The notes: generated from the letters alone by a model not told the origin. DNA of 64,000 nucleotides from Nocardioides alkalitolerans DSM 16699 (GCF_000426525.1 NZ_AUFN01000013.1:62001-126000), one strand, 5' to 3'. Numbered from the stretch's first letter, positions 16,905 through 26,945 are shown. Made by a program: numbers and translations.

Positions 16905-17956
16905 GGGTGCAGGCCCGCCGCGACGTCGCGCACGCCCTCGACGGCGGCCAGCGTGCCGGGCTGGATGAACGTGTTGTCGACGGCCACGAGACGTCCGTCC
17001 CGCACCGCCCTGCTCTCCGGGAACGTCGACGTCAGGTAGTCGATCGTCTCCTGCTCGTGCTCGGGGCTGTTGACGGCGAACACGAACGCCTCGGGGTCCT
17101 CCGCGAGCACGGCCTCGGGGCCGACCTCGGCGGCGAAGAAGTCGGCGAAGAGCCCGTCGCCGGAGTCCCAGACGTTCTCCCCGCCGGCGAGGCGCAGCAC
17201 GTCGACCTCGATGGCCCCGCCGATCGCGTAGACCTTGCCGGCCTCGACGTACACCTGCGCGGCCCGCACGGGCGCCTCGCCCTCGAAGGAGGCCGCCACC
17301 TCGGCGAGCGCGGCCCGCGCCTGCTCCTCCAGCTCGGCGGCCCGCTCCTCGACGCCGAAGACCTCGCCCAGGAAGGCGACGTCGGCGAACGCGTCCTCGA
17401 CGGTGCCGGCGGTCCGCCGGTCGGCGCAGCCCCCCGTGGCCACGTAGGTGACCGCGCCGAGGTCGGCCAGGTCGTCGTACCCCGCGAAGCCCATCTCGGT
17501 GTTGAACTCGTACTCCGTGCCGCTGAGCACGAGGTCGGGCGTCTGCGAGACCAGGGTCTCCTTGTCGGGCGGGCTGTCGCTGCTCAGCGACGGGATGGCG
17601 TCGACCTGCTCGGCGAGCTCGGGGCTCGGCTCGCCCAGGGCGTCCTGCGCCTGGGCGACGACGCGGTCGCCGACACCGAGCTGGATCAGCAGCTCGGTGA
17701 TGCTCGGGTGGAGGCTGACGACCCGCTGCGGCGCCGCGGGCACGCTGATCTCGCGCCCGCAGGTGGTGCCCGTGACGGGGTACGACGCGCCGTCGCCGTC
17801 CGCGGCGTCCTCCGCGCCCCCGGCGTCGGCCGGGGTGACGGTGCCGCAGCCCGTGGCCAGGAGGCCGACGGCCAGGACGGCCGCGAGGGCGGGGCCGGGG
17901 GTACGGCGCCGGCTCCGGGTCGACGTGGGAGTGGGGGTCGGGGTGCTGAGGGACAT
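16901..17956 (-). CDS. Metallophore ABC transporter substrate-binding lipoprotein
   Basis: This 351-residue lipoprotein has a Thr/Pro-rich start, a hydrophobic stretch and a lipobox with the lipidated cysteine at residue 37 (LLATGC). The mature part has the FepB/BtuF features VVSLHPSITELLIQLGVGDR and a single long helix linking two lobes. It should capture a siderophore, heme or corrinoid outside the membrane and deliver it to the permease encoded upstream. Fur/Zur-like boxes before the operon favour a metal chelate. AGGAG precedes ATG 17956. Confidence 0.88.
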   Translation of the reverse strand: MSLSTPTPTPTSTRSRRRTPGPALAAVLAVGLLATGCGTVTPADAGGAEDAADGDGASYPVTGTTCGREISVPAAPQRVVSLHPSITELLIQLGVGDRVVAQAQDALGEPSPELAEQVDAIPSLSSDSPPDKETLVSQTPDLVLSGTEYEFNTEMGFAGYDDLADLGAVTYVATGGCADRRTAGTVEDAFADVAFLGEVFGVEERAAELEEQARAALAEVAASFEGEAPVRAAQVYVEAGKVYAIGGAIEVDVLRLAGGENVWDSGDGLFADFFAAEVGPEAVLAEDPEAFVFAVNSPEHEQETIDYLTSTFPESRAVRDGRLVAVDNTFIQPGTLAAVEGVRDVAAGLHP

Positions 17957-17997
17957 GGTGCTCCTGCTTCTCGGGTGGTCGTGCCGGGTGGGTCGGG

Positions 17998-18782
<785 letters not shown>

Positions 18783-18786
<4 letters not shown>

Positions 18787-19865
18787 GCGACCCCACCCAC
18801 CGGCCGGCGGCGCAGCAGCCAGAGGAAGAACGGGGCACCGACGAGGGCGGTGACCACCCCGACGGGCAGCTCGCGCGGCGCGGCGGCGGTGCGGGCGAGC
18901 GTGTCGACCGCCACGAGCAGCAGGGCGCCGGCGAGCGCAGCGACGGGCAGGAGCCGGCGGTGGTCGGCGCCGACGAGGAGCCGGCAGACGTGCGGCACCA
19001 CCATGCCCACGAACCCGATGCCGCCCGCGACCGCGACCACGCTGCCGACGAGCAGCGACGTGACGAGGAGCGTCTCGATGCGGAACCGGGTGACGTCGAC
19101 CCCCAGCGAGGTCGCCGTCTCGTCGCCGGTCATGACGGCGTTGAGGTGGTCGGTGCGCAGCAGCGCGTACGCCGCGCCCAGGCCCAGCACCAGCGCCGGC
19201 AGGGGCAGCGTCGCCCAGTCGGCCGAGGAGATGCTGCCGAGGAGGAAGAACAGGATCCCCGGCAGCTTGCCGTGCTCGGCCGTCACGGTGATCCAGCTGG
19301 TGACGGCGCTGAAGAGGTAGGAGAGGGCGACCCCGGCGAGCACGAGCCGCAGCGACTCGATCCGGCCGCCGCGGGACGCCAGCAGGTAGACGAGCAGTCC
19401 GGCGAGCACGGCCCCGGCGAAGGCCGACCCCGAGACGAGGAGGCCGGGCACGCTCGCGCCGAGCACCAGGCCGATGACGGCCCCGAGGGCGGCGCCCGAC
19501 GAGGCGCCCAGCACGTACGGGTCCGCCAGCGGGTTGCGGATGACCGCCTGCAGGATCACGCCCACGATCGCCAGGGCCGCCCCCACCACCGCGGCCAGGA
19601 GCACCCGTGGGGTCCGGAACGACCAGACGATGCGGTCCTCGACGAGGGTCCAGGTCGCGACGTGCTCGCCCGGCAGCAGGTGGGCCGCCAGGATGCGCAG
19701 CGTCGTGCCGGGCCCCACCCCGGTGGAGCCGATGCCGATACTCGCGACGACGGCCACCAGCAGGGCGACCACCAGGCCCGCCACGACGAGGACGAACCGG
19801 GGGTGGGTACGGCGGACGGCGGCGGGACGGGCCGGGCTGCCGGGAGGTCGAGGGGATCGGATCAC
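18783..19865 (-). CDS. FecCD-family metallophore permease
   Basis: This 360-residue permease has about ten membrane segments and family motifs FRTPRVLLAAVVGAALAIVG near residue 89, NPLADPYVLGASSGAALGA near 130 and GGIGFVGMVVPHVCRLLVG near 285. It is a full-length FecCD/BtuC-type subunit that should work as a homodimer because only one permease gene is present. It is the first gene of the four-gene minus-strand operon (permease, ATPase, binding protein, MFS). Its GTG start lies only 8 bp from the Fur/Zur-like box at 19873-19887. Confidence 0.93.
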
Positions 19866-19872
19866 GGCTGAA

Positions 19873-19887
19873 TGATAATGATTCTCA
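19873..19887. promoter_or_regulatory. Fur/Zur-family operator, box 1
   Basis: TGATAATGATTCTCA fits the 15-bp palindromic frame TGANAATNATTNTCA of actinobacterial Zur boxes and also looks like a half-length Fur box. It stands between the two divergent metal-transport operons, next to the FecCD start. Confidence 0.65.
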
Positions 19888-19925
19888 TCTTGATGTCGAG
19901 CGGATCCGTCGAATTGCCCTACGAA

Positions 19926-19940
19926 TGAGACTCGTTATCA
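19926..19940. promoter_or_regulatory. Fur/Zur-family operator, box 2
   Basis: TGAGACTCGTTATCA, read on the other strand as TGATAACGAGTCTCA, differs from box 1 by two bases. It ends 9 bp before the GTG of the Opp-type ATPase gene. The two boxes are 53 bp apart in opposite orientation, one per divergent operon. Confidence 0.6.
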
Positions 19941-19949
19941 TTTCCGCTC

Positions 19950-20741
19950 GTGACCTCTCCCCCGTCCGACCTCCCACCGGCGCTCGCCGCCCGCGGCCTG
20001 ACCGTGCGCGTCGGCGGCACGGTGCTGGTCGATGGCCTCGACCTCGACCTGGCTCCGGGTGAGCGGGTCGCGCTGCTGGGCGCGTCGGGGTCGGGCAAGT
20101 CGGTCACGGCGGCGGCCCTCACCGGGTCGCTGCCGCCCGGCCTGGTCGTCACCGGCTCGCTGGTCGTGGGCGGCGAGGTCGTCGTCCCGGCCCCCGGGCG
20201 CCGCCGTTCCGCCCCGCGGACGGCGCTCGTGCCCCAGGACTCGCTCTTCGCCCTCAACCCGCTGGTGCCCGTGGGCCGCCAGCTCACCCGCCCCTGGCGA
20301 CGCCGCGGGCTCGACGCGCACACCGCCCGCTCCCGGGCCGCCGCGTCGCTGGTGTCCGTCGGGTTCACGGACGCGGAGGCCGTGCTGCGCCGCTTGCCCG
20401 CCGAGCTCTCCGGCGGCCAGCGGCAGCGGGTCTGCATCGCGATGGCGGCCGCGTGCGACGTACCGGTGCTCGTCGCCGACGAGCCCACCACCGCCCTCGA
20501 CACGGTCACCCAGCGCCAGGTGCTCGACGCCCTGCGCACGGTCCCCGCGGCACTGCTGCTCATCACCCACGACGTCGCCGTCGCGGCCGAGCTCTGCGCC
20601 CGCGTGCTCGTCGTGCACCGCGGCCTCCTCGTCGACGACCTCGCCACCGACGCCCTGCTGGCCGGTGCCGGCGGGCCCGAGACCCGACGCCTGGTCGGCG
20701 CTGTCGCGGACCCGTCGGCCCCCCGGACGGGCGCCGCGTGA
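19950..20741 (+). CDS. Opp/Nik-type ABC ATPase, DppD-like
   Basis: This 263-residue ATPase of the peptide/nickel uptake class has Walker A GASGSGKS near residue 48, signature LSGGQRQRV near 152 and Walker B VLVADEPTTALD. It lacks the C-terminal 4Fe-4S cysteine set and oligopeptide-transporter tail found in many DppD proteins. It is the first of five genes (two ATPases, MFS, binding protein, fused permease) and starts 9 bp after Fur/Zur-like box 2. Together with the second ATPase it should form a heterodimer driving import. Confidence 0.9.
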   Translation: MTSPPSDLPPALAARGLTVRVGGTVLVDGLDLDLAPGERVALLGASGSGKSVTAAALTGSLPPGLVVTGSLVVGGEVVVPAPGRRRSAPRTALVPQDSLFALNPLVPVGRQLTRPWRRRGLDAHTARSRAAASLVSVGFTDAEAVLRRLPAELSGGQRQRVCIAMAAACDVPVLVADEPTTALDTVTQRQVLDALRTVPAALLLITHDVAVAAELCARVLVVHRGLLVDDLATDALLAGAGGPETRRLVGAVADPSAPRTGAA

Positions 20742-21505
20742 GCGCCGCCGAGCTCCGGGCCGCCCGCGTGAGCGCGCGCCCGCGCGGCGCCCACCGGGAC
20801 GTGCTCGTCGACGTCGACCTCGCCGTCGCGGCGGGCACCACCGTGGGCCTGGTCGGGCGGTCGGGCGCGGGCAAGTCCACGCTCGTCCGGCTCCTCCTGG
20901 GCCTGGAGCAGCCCTCGTCCGGCGCGGTCACCTGGCAGGACGCGCACCTGCCCACCCGGCGCGCCGACCGGCGCGGGTTCCGGCGGGCCGTGCAGTACGT
21001 GCCGCAGGACCCCCTCGGCAGCCTCGACCCCCGCCACGACGTCGATCACCTCGTCCGCGAGCCGTTGCGCTGCCTGGGCGTCGCCGGCGACCACCGGCAG
21101 CGCGTGGCGGCGGCGCTGGCCGCGGTCGATCTCGACCCCTCCCTGGGGCGCCGCCGGCCGCGCGAGCTCTCCGGCGGTCAGGCCCAGCGGGTCGCCGTCG
21201 CCCGGGCGCTGGCCACCGGGCCCTCGCTGCTCGTGGCCGACGAGCCGCTCAGCGCCGTCGACCGTCCGCTGCGCGACGAGCTGGTCGACCTGCTCTCCCG
21301 GTTGCACCACGAGCGCGGCCTCGGCCTCCTGCTGGTCTCCCACGACCTCGGCGCCGTGGCCCGGCTGTGCGGCACGACGGTGGTGCTCGACGCCGGACGC
21401 GCCGTCGAGAGCGGCGCCACCGACCAGCTCCTGCACGAGCCCCGACACCCGGCCACCCGCGCCCTGGTCGAGGCGGCCCCGCGGCTCGATGGTCGAGCCG
21501 CGTGA
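20738..21505 (+). CDS. Opp/Nik-type ABC ATPase, DppF-like
   Basis: This 255-residue ATPase starts at GTG 20738, overlapping the previous stop as GTGA. It has Walker A GRSGAGKST near residue 43, the family block YVPQDPLGSLDPRHDV near 88, signature LSGGQAQRV and Walker B LLVADEPLSAVD. The PQDP-x-SL-x-PR element is typical of DppF/OppF/NikE subunits. Overlap with both neighbours implies fixed stoichiometry with its partner ATPase and the MFS protein. Confidence 0.92.
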   Translation: MSAAELRAARVSARPRGAHRDVLVDVDLAVAAGTTVGLVGRSGAGKSTLVRLLLGLEQPSSGAVTWQDAHLPTRRADRRGFRRAVQYVPQDPLGSLDPRHDVDHLVREPLRCLGVAGDHRQRVAAALAAVDLDPSLGRRRPRELSGGQAQRVAVARALATGPSLLVADEPLSAVDRPLRDELVDLLSRLHHERGLGLLLVSHDLGAVARLCGTTVVLDAGRAVESGATDQLLHEPRHPATRALVEAAPRLDGRAA

Positions 21506-22737
21506 GCGCTGCGCCCCGACCGGCGGTCCTCCTCGGCACCCAGCTCGTCTTCAACGTCGGCTTCTACGCCGTCGTCCCCTTCCTCGCCGTCGTGCTCCGC
21601 GACGACTACCTGCTGGGCGGCGCCGCCGTCGGCCTCGTGCTCGGCGTGCGCACGTTCGCCCAGCAGGGCCTCTTCCTGCTCGGCGGGATCCTCACCGACC
21701 TGCTCGGGGCGCGGCGTCTCATCCTGCTCGGCTGCGCCGTACGTGTCGCCGGCTTCGCGGCGCTCGCCCTGGCGCCCGGGCTGGGCGTGCTGGTGCTCGG
21801 TGCCGTGCTCACCGGGCTCGGCGGCGCGCTCTTCTCCCCCGCGGTCGAGACCCTGGTGGCCCGGGCCGAGGCGGCCCGACCGCCCGGGCCCGCGACCCGG
21901 TCGAGCCTGTTCGCACTGCTGGCGGTCGTGGGCGAGACGGGCGCCGTGCTGGGTCCGCTCCTGGGCGCGGCTCTGTTCGGCTGGGGCTTCACCACGGTCG
22001 CGCTCAGCGGCGCGGCCCTCTTCGCCTGCGTCGGCGTCGCCCTCGTCCGGTTGATCCCCGCGGGCACCGACGCCCCCTCGCACGCGTCCGCCCGCGCCCG
22101 GGCCGACGACCTGCGCTCCGGTCTGAGCCTGCGCCACCGCCGCTTCGTGGCCTTCGCGCTGCTGCACGCGGTCAACCTGCTCGCCTGGAACCAGCTCTAC
22201 CTCGGGCTGCCCGCCGAGCTGCAGCGGGTCGGTGCCGGTCCCGTGGCGCTCGGCGTGCTCCTCGCCGTTGTCTCCGCCGTCACCATCACCCTCCAGATCC
22301 CCGTCGCGCGCCTGGCCCGTCGCCTCGGGCCCCGTGTGGCCCTGCCCGCGGGCTACTGCCTCATCGCCGCGGGCTTCGCCGTGCTGGCCGTCGCCGCCCC
22401 GATGGCCCCGCCCGCCTGGTCGACCGCTCCGGCCCTCGGCGCAGCGGTGCTGCTCACCCTCGGCCACCTCACCGTCGGTCCGACCGCGCTCGACCTCGTT
22501 CCACGCTTCGCGGACGGCCGCCCGCTGGGGTCGTACTACGGCCTGCTCGCCACCTGCGGCGGCGTGGTCGTGCTGCTGCTCAGCGTGCCGCTCGGCGCCT
22601 GGTACGTCGCGGCCAGCACCCCCGGCCCGGGCGCCTCCTTGCCCTGGGCCGTCCTCACGGTCCTCCCCCTCTGCTCGGCCCTCGGCATGGCCGCCCTGCT
22701 CCGCCGCATGCCGACGCGCACCGCCGTACCCGCCTGA
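21502..22737 (+). CDS. MFS transporter within Opp/Nik-type operon
   Basis: This 411-residue protein has about twelve membrane segments, with the MFS loop GGILTDLLGARRLILLG near residue 53 and a matching second-half loop ARRLGPRVALPAGY. It starts at GTG 21502, overlapping the second ATPase. An MFS exporter inside an Opp-type metal importer operon recalls the cnt system for staphylopine, where CntE exports the metallophore and CntABCDF re-imports its metal complex. No CntKLM-like synthases occur in this window, so the analogy covers transport only. Confidence 0.87.
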   Translation: MSAAPRPAVLLGTQLVFNVGFYAVVPFLAVVLRDDYLLGGAAVGLVLGVRTFAQQGLFLLGGILTDLLGARRLILLGCAVRVAGFAALALAPGLGVLVLGAVLTGLGGALFSPAVETLVARAEAARPPGPATRSSLFALLAVVGETGAVLGPLLGAALFGWGFTTVALSGAALFACVGVALVRLIPAGTDAPSHASARARADDLRSGLSLRHRRFVAFALLHAVNLLAWNQLYLGLPAELQRVGAGPVALGVLLAVVSAVTITLQIPVARLARRLGPRVALPAGYCLIAAGFAVLAVAAPMAPPAWSTAPALGAAVLLTLGHLTVGPTALDLVPRFADGRPLGSYYGLLATCGGVVVLLLSVPLGAWYVAASTPGPGASLPWAVLTVLPLCSALGMAALLRRMPTRTAVPA

Positions 22738-22782
22738 CCCGCCCGACCCGCACCACGTCCCCCACCCGATCCAGGAGTGCCC

Positions 22783-24318
22783 GTGACCCACCCCCGTCCG
22801 TCCCCGTCCCCCCGCACCCGCCGGCACCTGCTCGCCGGCGTCTCCGCGCTGGTGCTGGCGTCGACCACCGCCTGCGTCGGCGGCGGCGCCGACAGCACCG
22901 ACGCCGCGGACCGCATCGACCTCGCCATGCTGCAGCCGCCCCGCTCCGGGATGTCGCCGCTCAGCGACGACGCGTTCAAGCTGGCCCGCTGGAGCACCGC
23001 CGAGACGCTGGTGCGCCTCGACGCGGACGGCAACGCCGAGCCCTTCCTGGCCACCGCCTGGGAGCAGGTCGAGCCGACCGTGTGGCAGGTCGACGTGCGC
23101 GAGGGCGTGCAGTTCCACGACGGCAGCGCGCTCGACGCCGCCGCGGTCGTCGGCTCGCTGGAGGCGGCGACCGAGGCCTCCCCTGTGCCGCGCATCCTCG
23201 ACGGCGTCGACCTGACGGTGAGCGAGGTCGACGCCGACACCGTCGAGATCCGCACCGCCACGGCCGACCCCCTGCTGCCCCAGCGGCTCTCGAGCCCCCA
23301 GCTGTCGGTGCTCTCCCCCGCGGCCTACGGCGAGGGGTCCGTCGACCCGGTCGGCACCGGGACCGGGCCGTTCGAGCTCGTCGACGTCGACGGCACCGCC
23401 GGCGCTACCCTCGACCGCTTCGACGACTACTGGGGAGAGACGGCCGCGGCGGCCGGCATCGACGTCTCCTTCGTGCCCGACGGCACGGCCCGCGCGGCCG
23501 CGCTGCGCACGGGCGAGGCCGACGTCGTGGAGGCGATCCCGGTCGGCCAGGCGGGCCTGCTCGACCCCGAGCTGGTGCACGAGGTGCCGATGCCGCGCAC
23601 CAACACGCTCTACCTGAACACCGCCGAGGGACCCTTCGCCGACCCGGCCGTCCGTGCCGCGGCCCGGGCGGCGATCGACCGGGCCCGCCTGGTCGCCGAC
23701 GTCTACGAGGGGCGCGCCGACGAGGCCGCGGGGCTGCTGGGCCCCGCGCTGCCCTGGGCGGCCGACCTGCGCGGCGACCCGTCGTACACGGCGCTCGTCG
23801 CGGAGCAGGCGACGCCGGCCGAGGTCGACGGCGCCCGCATCACGCTCGGCACCTTCACGGACCGCTCCGAGCTGCCCGAGGTGGCGGTGCTGATCGAGCA
23901 GTCCCTCGAGGCGGCGGGCTTCGTCGTGGAGCAGGACGTCCGGGAGTACCAGTTCATCGAGGCCGACGCGCTCGACGGCGCGTTCGACGCCTTCATCCTG
24001 TCGCGGGCGACGGTGCTCGACTCCGGCGACCCGGTCGCCTACCTCTACAGCGACTTCGCCTGCGAGGGCTCGTTCAACCTCTCGCAGTTCTGCGACCCCG
24101 CGGTCGACGCGGCGATCGAGGCCGCGGCCGCCGAGCCCGCGGGCCCGGGCCGGCAGGCGGCGATCATGCGCGCCGAGGCCGAGATCCTCGCCCGTGACGC
24201 CGCCGTGCCGCTCCTGCACGAGCGCGTCATCCAGGGCGAGGCGGCCGGCGCCGGCGAGATCGCCCGCGACCCCCGGGAGCGCGAGCTGATCGGCGTCGCG
24301 AGCACGCCCGGTGACTGA
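22783..24318 (+). CDS. Opp/Nik-type substrate-binding lipoprotein
   Basis: This 511-residue SBP_bac_5 protein has an RTRRHLLAG signal start and a lipobox cysteine at residue 31 (STTAC). The mature part shows the DppA/NikA plan, with WQVDVREGVQFHDGSALDA near residue 100, a GTGPFELVDVD segment near 198 and LYLNTAEGPFADPAVR near 275. AGGAG at 22773-22777 selects GTG 22783 over GTG 22777, which lies in the ribosome-binding site. Ligands of the family are peptides, nickel, opines or metallophores; the operators upstream favour a metal chelate. It overlaps the permease gene by 8 bp. Confidence 0.9.
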   Translation: MTHPRPSPSPRTRRHLLAGVSALVLASTTACVGGGADSTDAADRIDLAMLQPPRSGMSPLSDDAFKLARWSTAETLVRLDADGNAEPFLATAWEQVEPTVWQVDVREGVQFHDGSALDAAAVVGSLEAATEASPVPRILDGVDLTVSEVDADTVEIRTATADPLLPQRLSSPQLSVLSPAAYGEGSVDPVGTGTGPFELVDVDGTAGATLDRFDDYWGETAAAAGIDVSFVPDGTARAAALRTGEADVVEAIPVGQAGLLDPELVHEVPMPRTNTLYLNTAEGPFADPAVRAAARAAIDRARLVADVYEGRADEAAGLLGPALPWAADLRGDPSYTALVAEQATPAEVDGARITLGTFTDRSELPEVAVLIEQSLEAAGFVVEQDVREYQFIEADALDGAFDAFILSRATVLDSGDPVAYLYSDFACEGSFNLSQFCDPAVDAAIEAAAAEPAGPGRQAAIMRAEAEILARDAAVPLLHERVIQGEAAGAGEIARDPRERELIGVASTPGD

Positions 24319-26176
24319 GCGGGCCCTCGCACGGGTCCCGGTGGTCGCGCTCTCCCGGGCCCTGGCCGTCGCGCTCCTCCTCGGCCTGGTCGGGGCCCTG
24401 CCGTGGCTCTCGGACCGCGACCCCGCCTACACGATCCTGCGGGCCCGGTACGCCGACCGCGAGGCCACCCCGGAGGCGCTGGCCGCCGTACGCACCGACC
24501 TCGGCCTGGAGGGCGGTCCCCTCGGGGCGCTGCGCGTCTGGCTCGGCGGGCTGCTGCGGGGCGACCTCGGCACCTCGTGGGTGAGCGGCAACCCGGTCGG
24601 TCCCGGCACGTTCTCGGCCCTCGGCGTCTCCCTGACGTTGATGGGGTTCGCGCTGCTCGTCGCGGGGGTCGTGGCCGCGCTCGTGGTGCTGCCGGCGCTG
24701 CGGCGCGGGCTGCGGGGTCGGCCCTCCCGGGGCGCCGGGGCGGGGGCGGCGACCCTCACGGCGCTGCCCGAGTTCCTGCTCGCGGTGGTGCTCCTGCTGG
24801 TCGGCGCCGTGTGGCTGGGCTGGTTCCCGCCGTACGGCTGGGACGGCCTGCGCCACGTCGTGCTGCCCGCCCTCGCGCTGGGGTTGCCGGCCGGCGGCCT
24901 GCTCGGCCGCCTGCTGGCCACCGCCGTCGCCGCCACGTTCTCCGAGCGCTGGGTGACGACGTGGCGCCTGGCGGGGTACGGCGAGCGCGAGGTCGCGGTC
25001 GCCGTCCTGCGCCGCACGCTGCCCTCCGTCGTCGACCAGGTCGGCCTCGTCGTCGTCGGCCTCACCGGCGGCGCCGTCGCCGTCGAGGAGGTCTTCGCGA
25101 TCCCCGGCCTGGGCCGTGCGACCCTCGGCGCCGCGGCGGCGCAGGACCTGCCGGCCCTGCAGGCGGGGGTGCTCGTCCTGGTCGGCCTCGCGCTCCTGGT
25201 CGGCGGGCTGGCCGCGCTCGGACGTCGGCTGCTGCTCGGCCGGGCGGCCCGTCTCGGCAGCCTGCCGCTGCCCGACCCGGTCCTCGTGCGACGCCGCCGG
25301 GACCTGGTGCTGCCGCTCACGTGCGCCGCCCTGCTCCTGCTCCTCCTGCTCACCGGGCTGCCCCGCGACCCGTACGCCGCCACCCACGACCGCCTCGCCG
25401 CCCCCGGGCCCGACCTGCCCCTCGGCGCCGACGCCAGCGGCCGCGACCTGCTCGCCCGCGTGGGCCACGGTGCGCTCGCCACCGTGGGCACGGCGCTCGC
25501 CGTCGTCGCGGTCTGCCTCCTCGTCGGTGTGGCGCTGGGCTGCCTCACCCGGGCCAGCACCGGGCTGGTCGAGGTCGCCAACGCGACGCCGCCCGTGCTG
25601 GCCGGGCTCGTCGTGGCCGCCGCGTCGGGCCCGTCCCTGACCGGTGCCGCCGTGGCGGTCGCCGCCGTCGGCTGGGCCCCGCTCGCCGCCCACACGGCGG
25701 CCCTCGTCGACGAGGCCCGGGCGCAGCCGCACATCGCGGTGCTGCCCGTGCTCGGGGTGGGCCGCGCCCGTCGCCTCACGCACTACGTGCTGCCGGCGGT
25801 CGTGCCGGCCGTCGCCCGGCACGCCCTGCTGCGCCTCCCCGGAACCGCCCTCGCCCTCGCCGCTCTGGGGTTCCTCGGTCTCGGCTCGCGGCCACCGTCG
25901 CCGGAGTGGGGCCTCGTGCTCTCCGAGGGCGCCGCCTACATCGAGCGTGCGCCCTGGGCCGTGCTCGCCCCGACGACGGCGCTCGTGCTCGTCGCCGTCC
26001 TGGCGGTGTCGTTGTCGGGGTACGGCGGACGGGGGTCGCGACCGGAGCCCGGCTACCGTCGGGACCGTGCCCGAGGGAGACAGCGTCCGCCTGGTCGCAC
26101 GCCGACTGGACCGGTCGCTGCAGGGACGCACGGTGGCCCGGAGCGACCTGCGGGTGCCGCGGCTCGCGACGCGTGA
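24311..26176 (+). CDS. Fused Opp/Nik-type permease (DppB-DppC in one chain)
   Basis: This 621-residue protein holds two complete BPD permease domains that are normally separate. Residues 1-320 match the DppB type, including VEEVFAIPGLGRATLGAAAA near 257. Residues 330-570 match the DppC type, with LPLGADASGRDLLARV near 372 and PGTALALAALGFLGLGSRPP near 513. The usual EAA loops are present as GYGEREVAVAVLRRTLP and GVGRARRLTHYVLP. The first domain's start is short compared with DppB. The last 45 residues are Arg/Pro-rich and overlap the nei gene by 110 bp, so they may be a non-functional read-through tail. Confidence 0.87.
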   Translation: MTERALARVPVVALSRALAVALLLGLVGALPWLSDRDPAYTILRARYADREATPEALAAVRTDLGLEGGPLGALRVWLGGLLRGDLGTSWVSGNPVGPGTFSALGVSLTLMGFALLVAGVVAALVVLPALRRGLRGRPSRGAGAGAATLTALPEFLLAVVLLLVGAVWLGWFPPYGWDGLRHVVLPALALGLPAGGLLGRLLATAVAATFSERWVTTWRLAGYGEREVAVAVLRRTLPSVVDQVGLVVVGLTGGAVAVEEVFAIPGLGRATLGAAAAQDLPALQAGVLVLVGLALLVGGLAALGRRLLLGRAARLGSLPLPDPVLVRRRRDLVLPLTCAALLLLLLLTGLPRDPYAATHDRLAAPGPDLPLGADASGRDLLARVGHGALATVGTALAVVAVCLLVGVALGCLTRASTGLVEVANATPPVLAGLVVAAASGPSLTGAAVAVAAVGWAPLAAHTAALVDEARAQPHIAVLPVLGVGRARRLTHYVLPAVVPAVARHALLRLPGTALALAALGFLGLGSRPPSPEWGLVLSEGAAYIERAPWAVLAPTTALVLVAVLAVSLSGYGGRGSRPEPGYRRDRARGRQRPPGRTPTGPVAAGTHGGPERPAGAAARDA

Positions 26177-26945
26177 CCTCACCGGGCGCACCGTGCTCGA
26201 GCACGCGACCCACGGCAAGCACCTGCTCACGCGCTTCTCCGGCGCCGTGACCCTCCACTCCCACCTGCGGATGGACGGCAGCTGGACCGTGACGGGCGCC
26301 GGCAAGCGCCTCCCGCGGCGACTGATGCACGAGGTGCGGGTCGTGCTGGAGACGACGGAGGGCGCGACCGCGTGGGGCCTGCTGCTGCACGACCTCGCCC
26401 TGGTGCCGACCTCCGAGGAGCACACGCTCGTCGGTCACCTCGGTCCCGACCCGCTGCGCGACGACTGGGACGCCGACGAGGCGGTACGGCGCCTGCTCGC
26501 CCGGCCCGGGACGCCCCTGGTCTCGGCGCTCCTCGACCAGACCCGCATGGCCGGGCTCGGCAACCTGTGGGCGAACGAGCTGGCGTTCGTCGTCGGGCGC
26601 AGCCCGTGGACCCCGGTCGGCGAGCTCGACGTGCCGCGCCTCGTGGCGCGGGCCGCGACCGCGCTGCGGCACTCCGCCTCGGTGCCCGGCGCCTACCAGG
26701 TCACCACCGGGGTCAGCCGTCGCGGCGAGGACCACTGGGTGGCGGGTCGCGCCCGCAAGCCCTGCCTGCGCTGCGGGACGACGGTGCTGATGATGCCCGA
26801 GCTGCCGAACGACCCGGCCCACCGACGTACCTGGTGGTGCCCCCGCTGCCAGCCCGGGCCGGGCCCCGAGACGCGCGTGCCCTCGGTCGTCGACCGACCC
26901 CGCGGCGGGCCCGACCAGGCGGACCCGGTCAGGCCGAGCGGCTGA
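26067..26945 (+). CDS. nei: Endonuclease VIII-like DNA glycosylase
   Basis: This 292-residue Fpg/Nei glycosylase-lyase removes oxidised bases. After the initiator it reads PEGDSV, giving the catalytic Pro2 and Glu3; the HGKHLL lysine lies near residue 51, the helix-two-turn-helix is MAGLGNLWANELAF near 161, and the zinc finger has CLRC near 232 and CPRC near 258. The GTG at 26067 is fixed by the need for Pro2-Glu3. It overlaps the fused permease tail by 110 bp and the convergent arsC-like gene by 17 bp. Confidence 0.95.
   Translation: MPEGDSVRLVARRLDRSLQGRTVARSDLRVPRLATRDLTGRTVLEHATHGKHLLTRFSGAVTLHSHLRMDGSWTVTGAGKRLPRRLMHEVRVVLETTEGATAWGLLLHDLALVPTSEEHTLVGHLGPDPLRDDWDADEAVRRLLARPGTPLVSALLDQTRMAGLGNLWANELAFVVGRSPWTPVGELDVPRLVARAATALRHSASVPGAYQVTTGVSRRGEDHWVAGRARKPCLRCGTTVLMMPELPNDPAHRRTWWCPRCQPGPGPETRVPSVVDRPRGGPDQADPVRPSG

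Noticed and set aside
19873-19940. Boxes as DtxR/IdeR iron operators
   Set aside because: They lack the TTAGGTTAGSCTAACCTAA-type pattern; the TGA-N9-TCA frame fits the Fur/Zur family.
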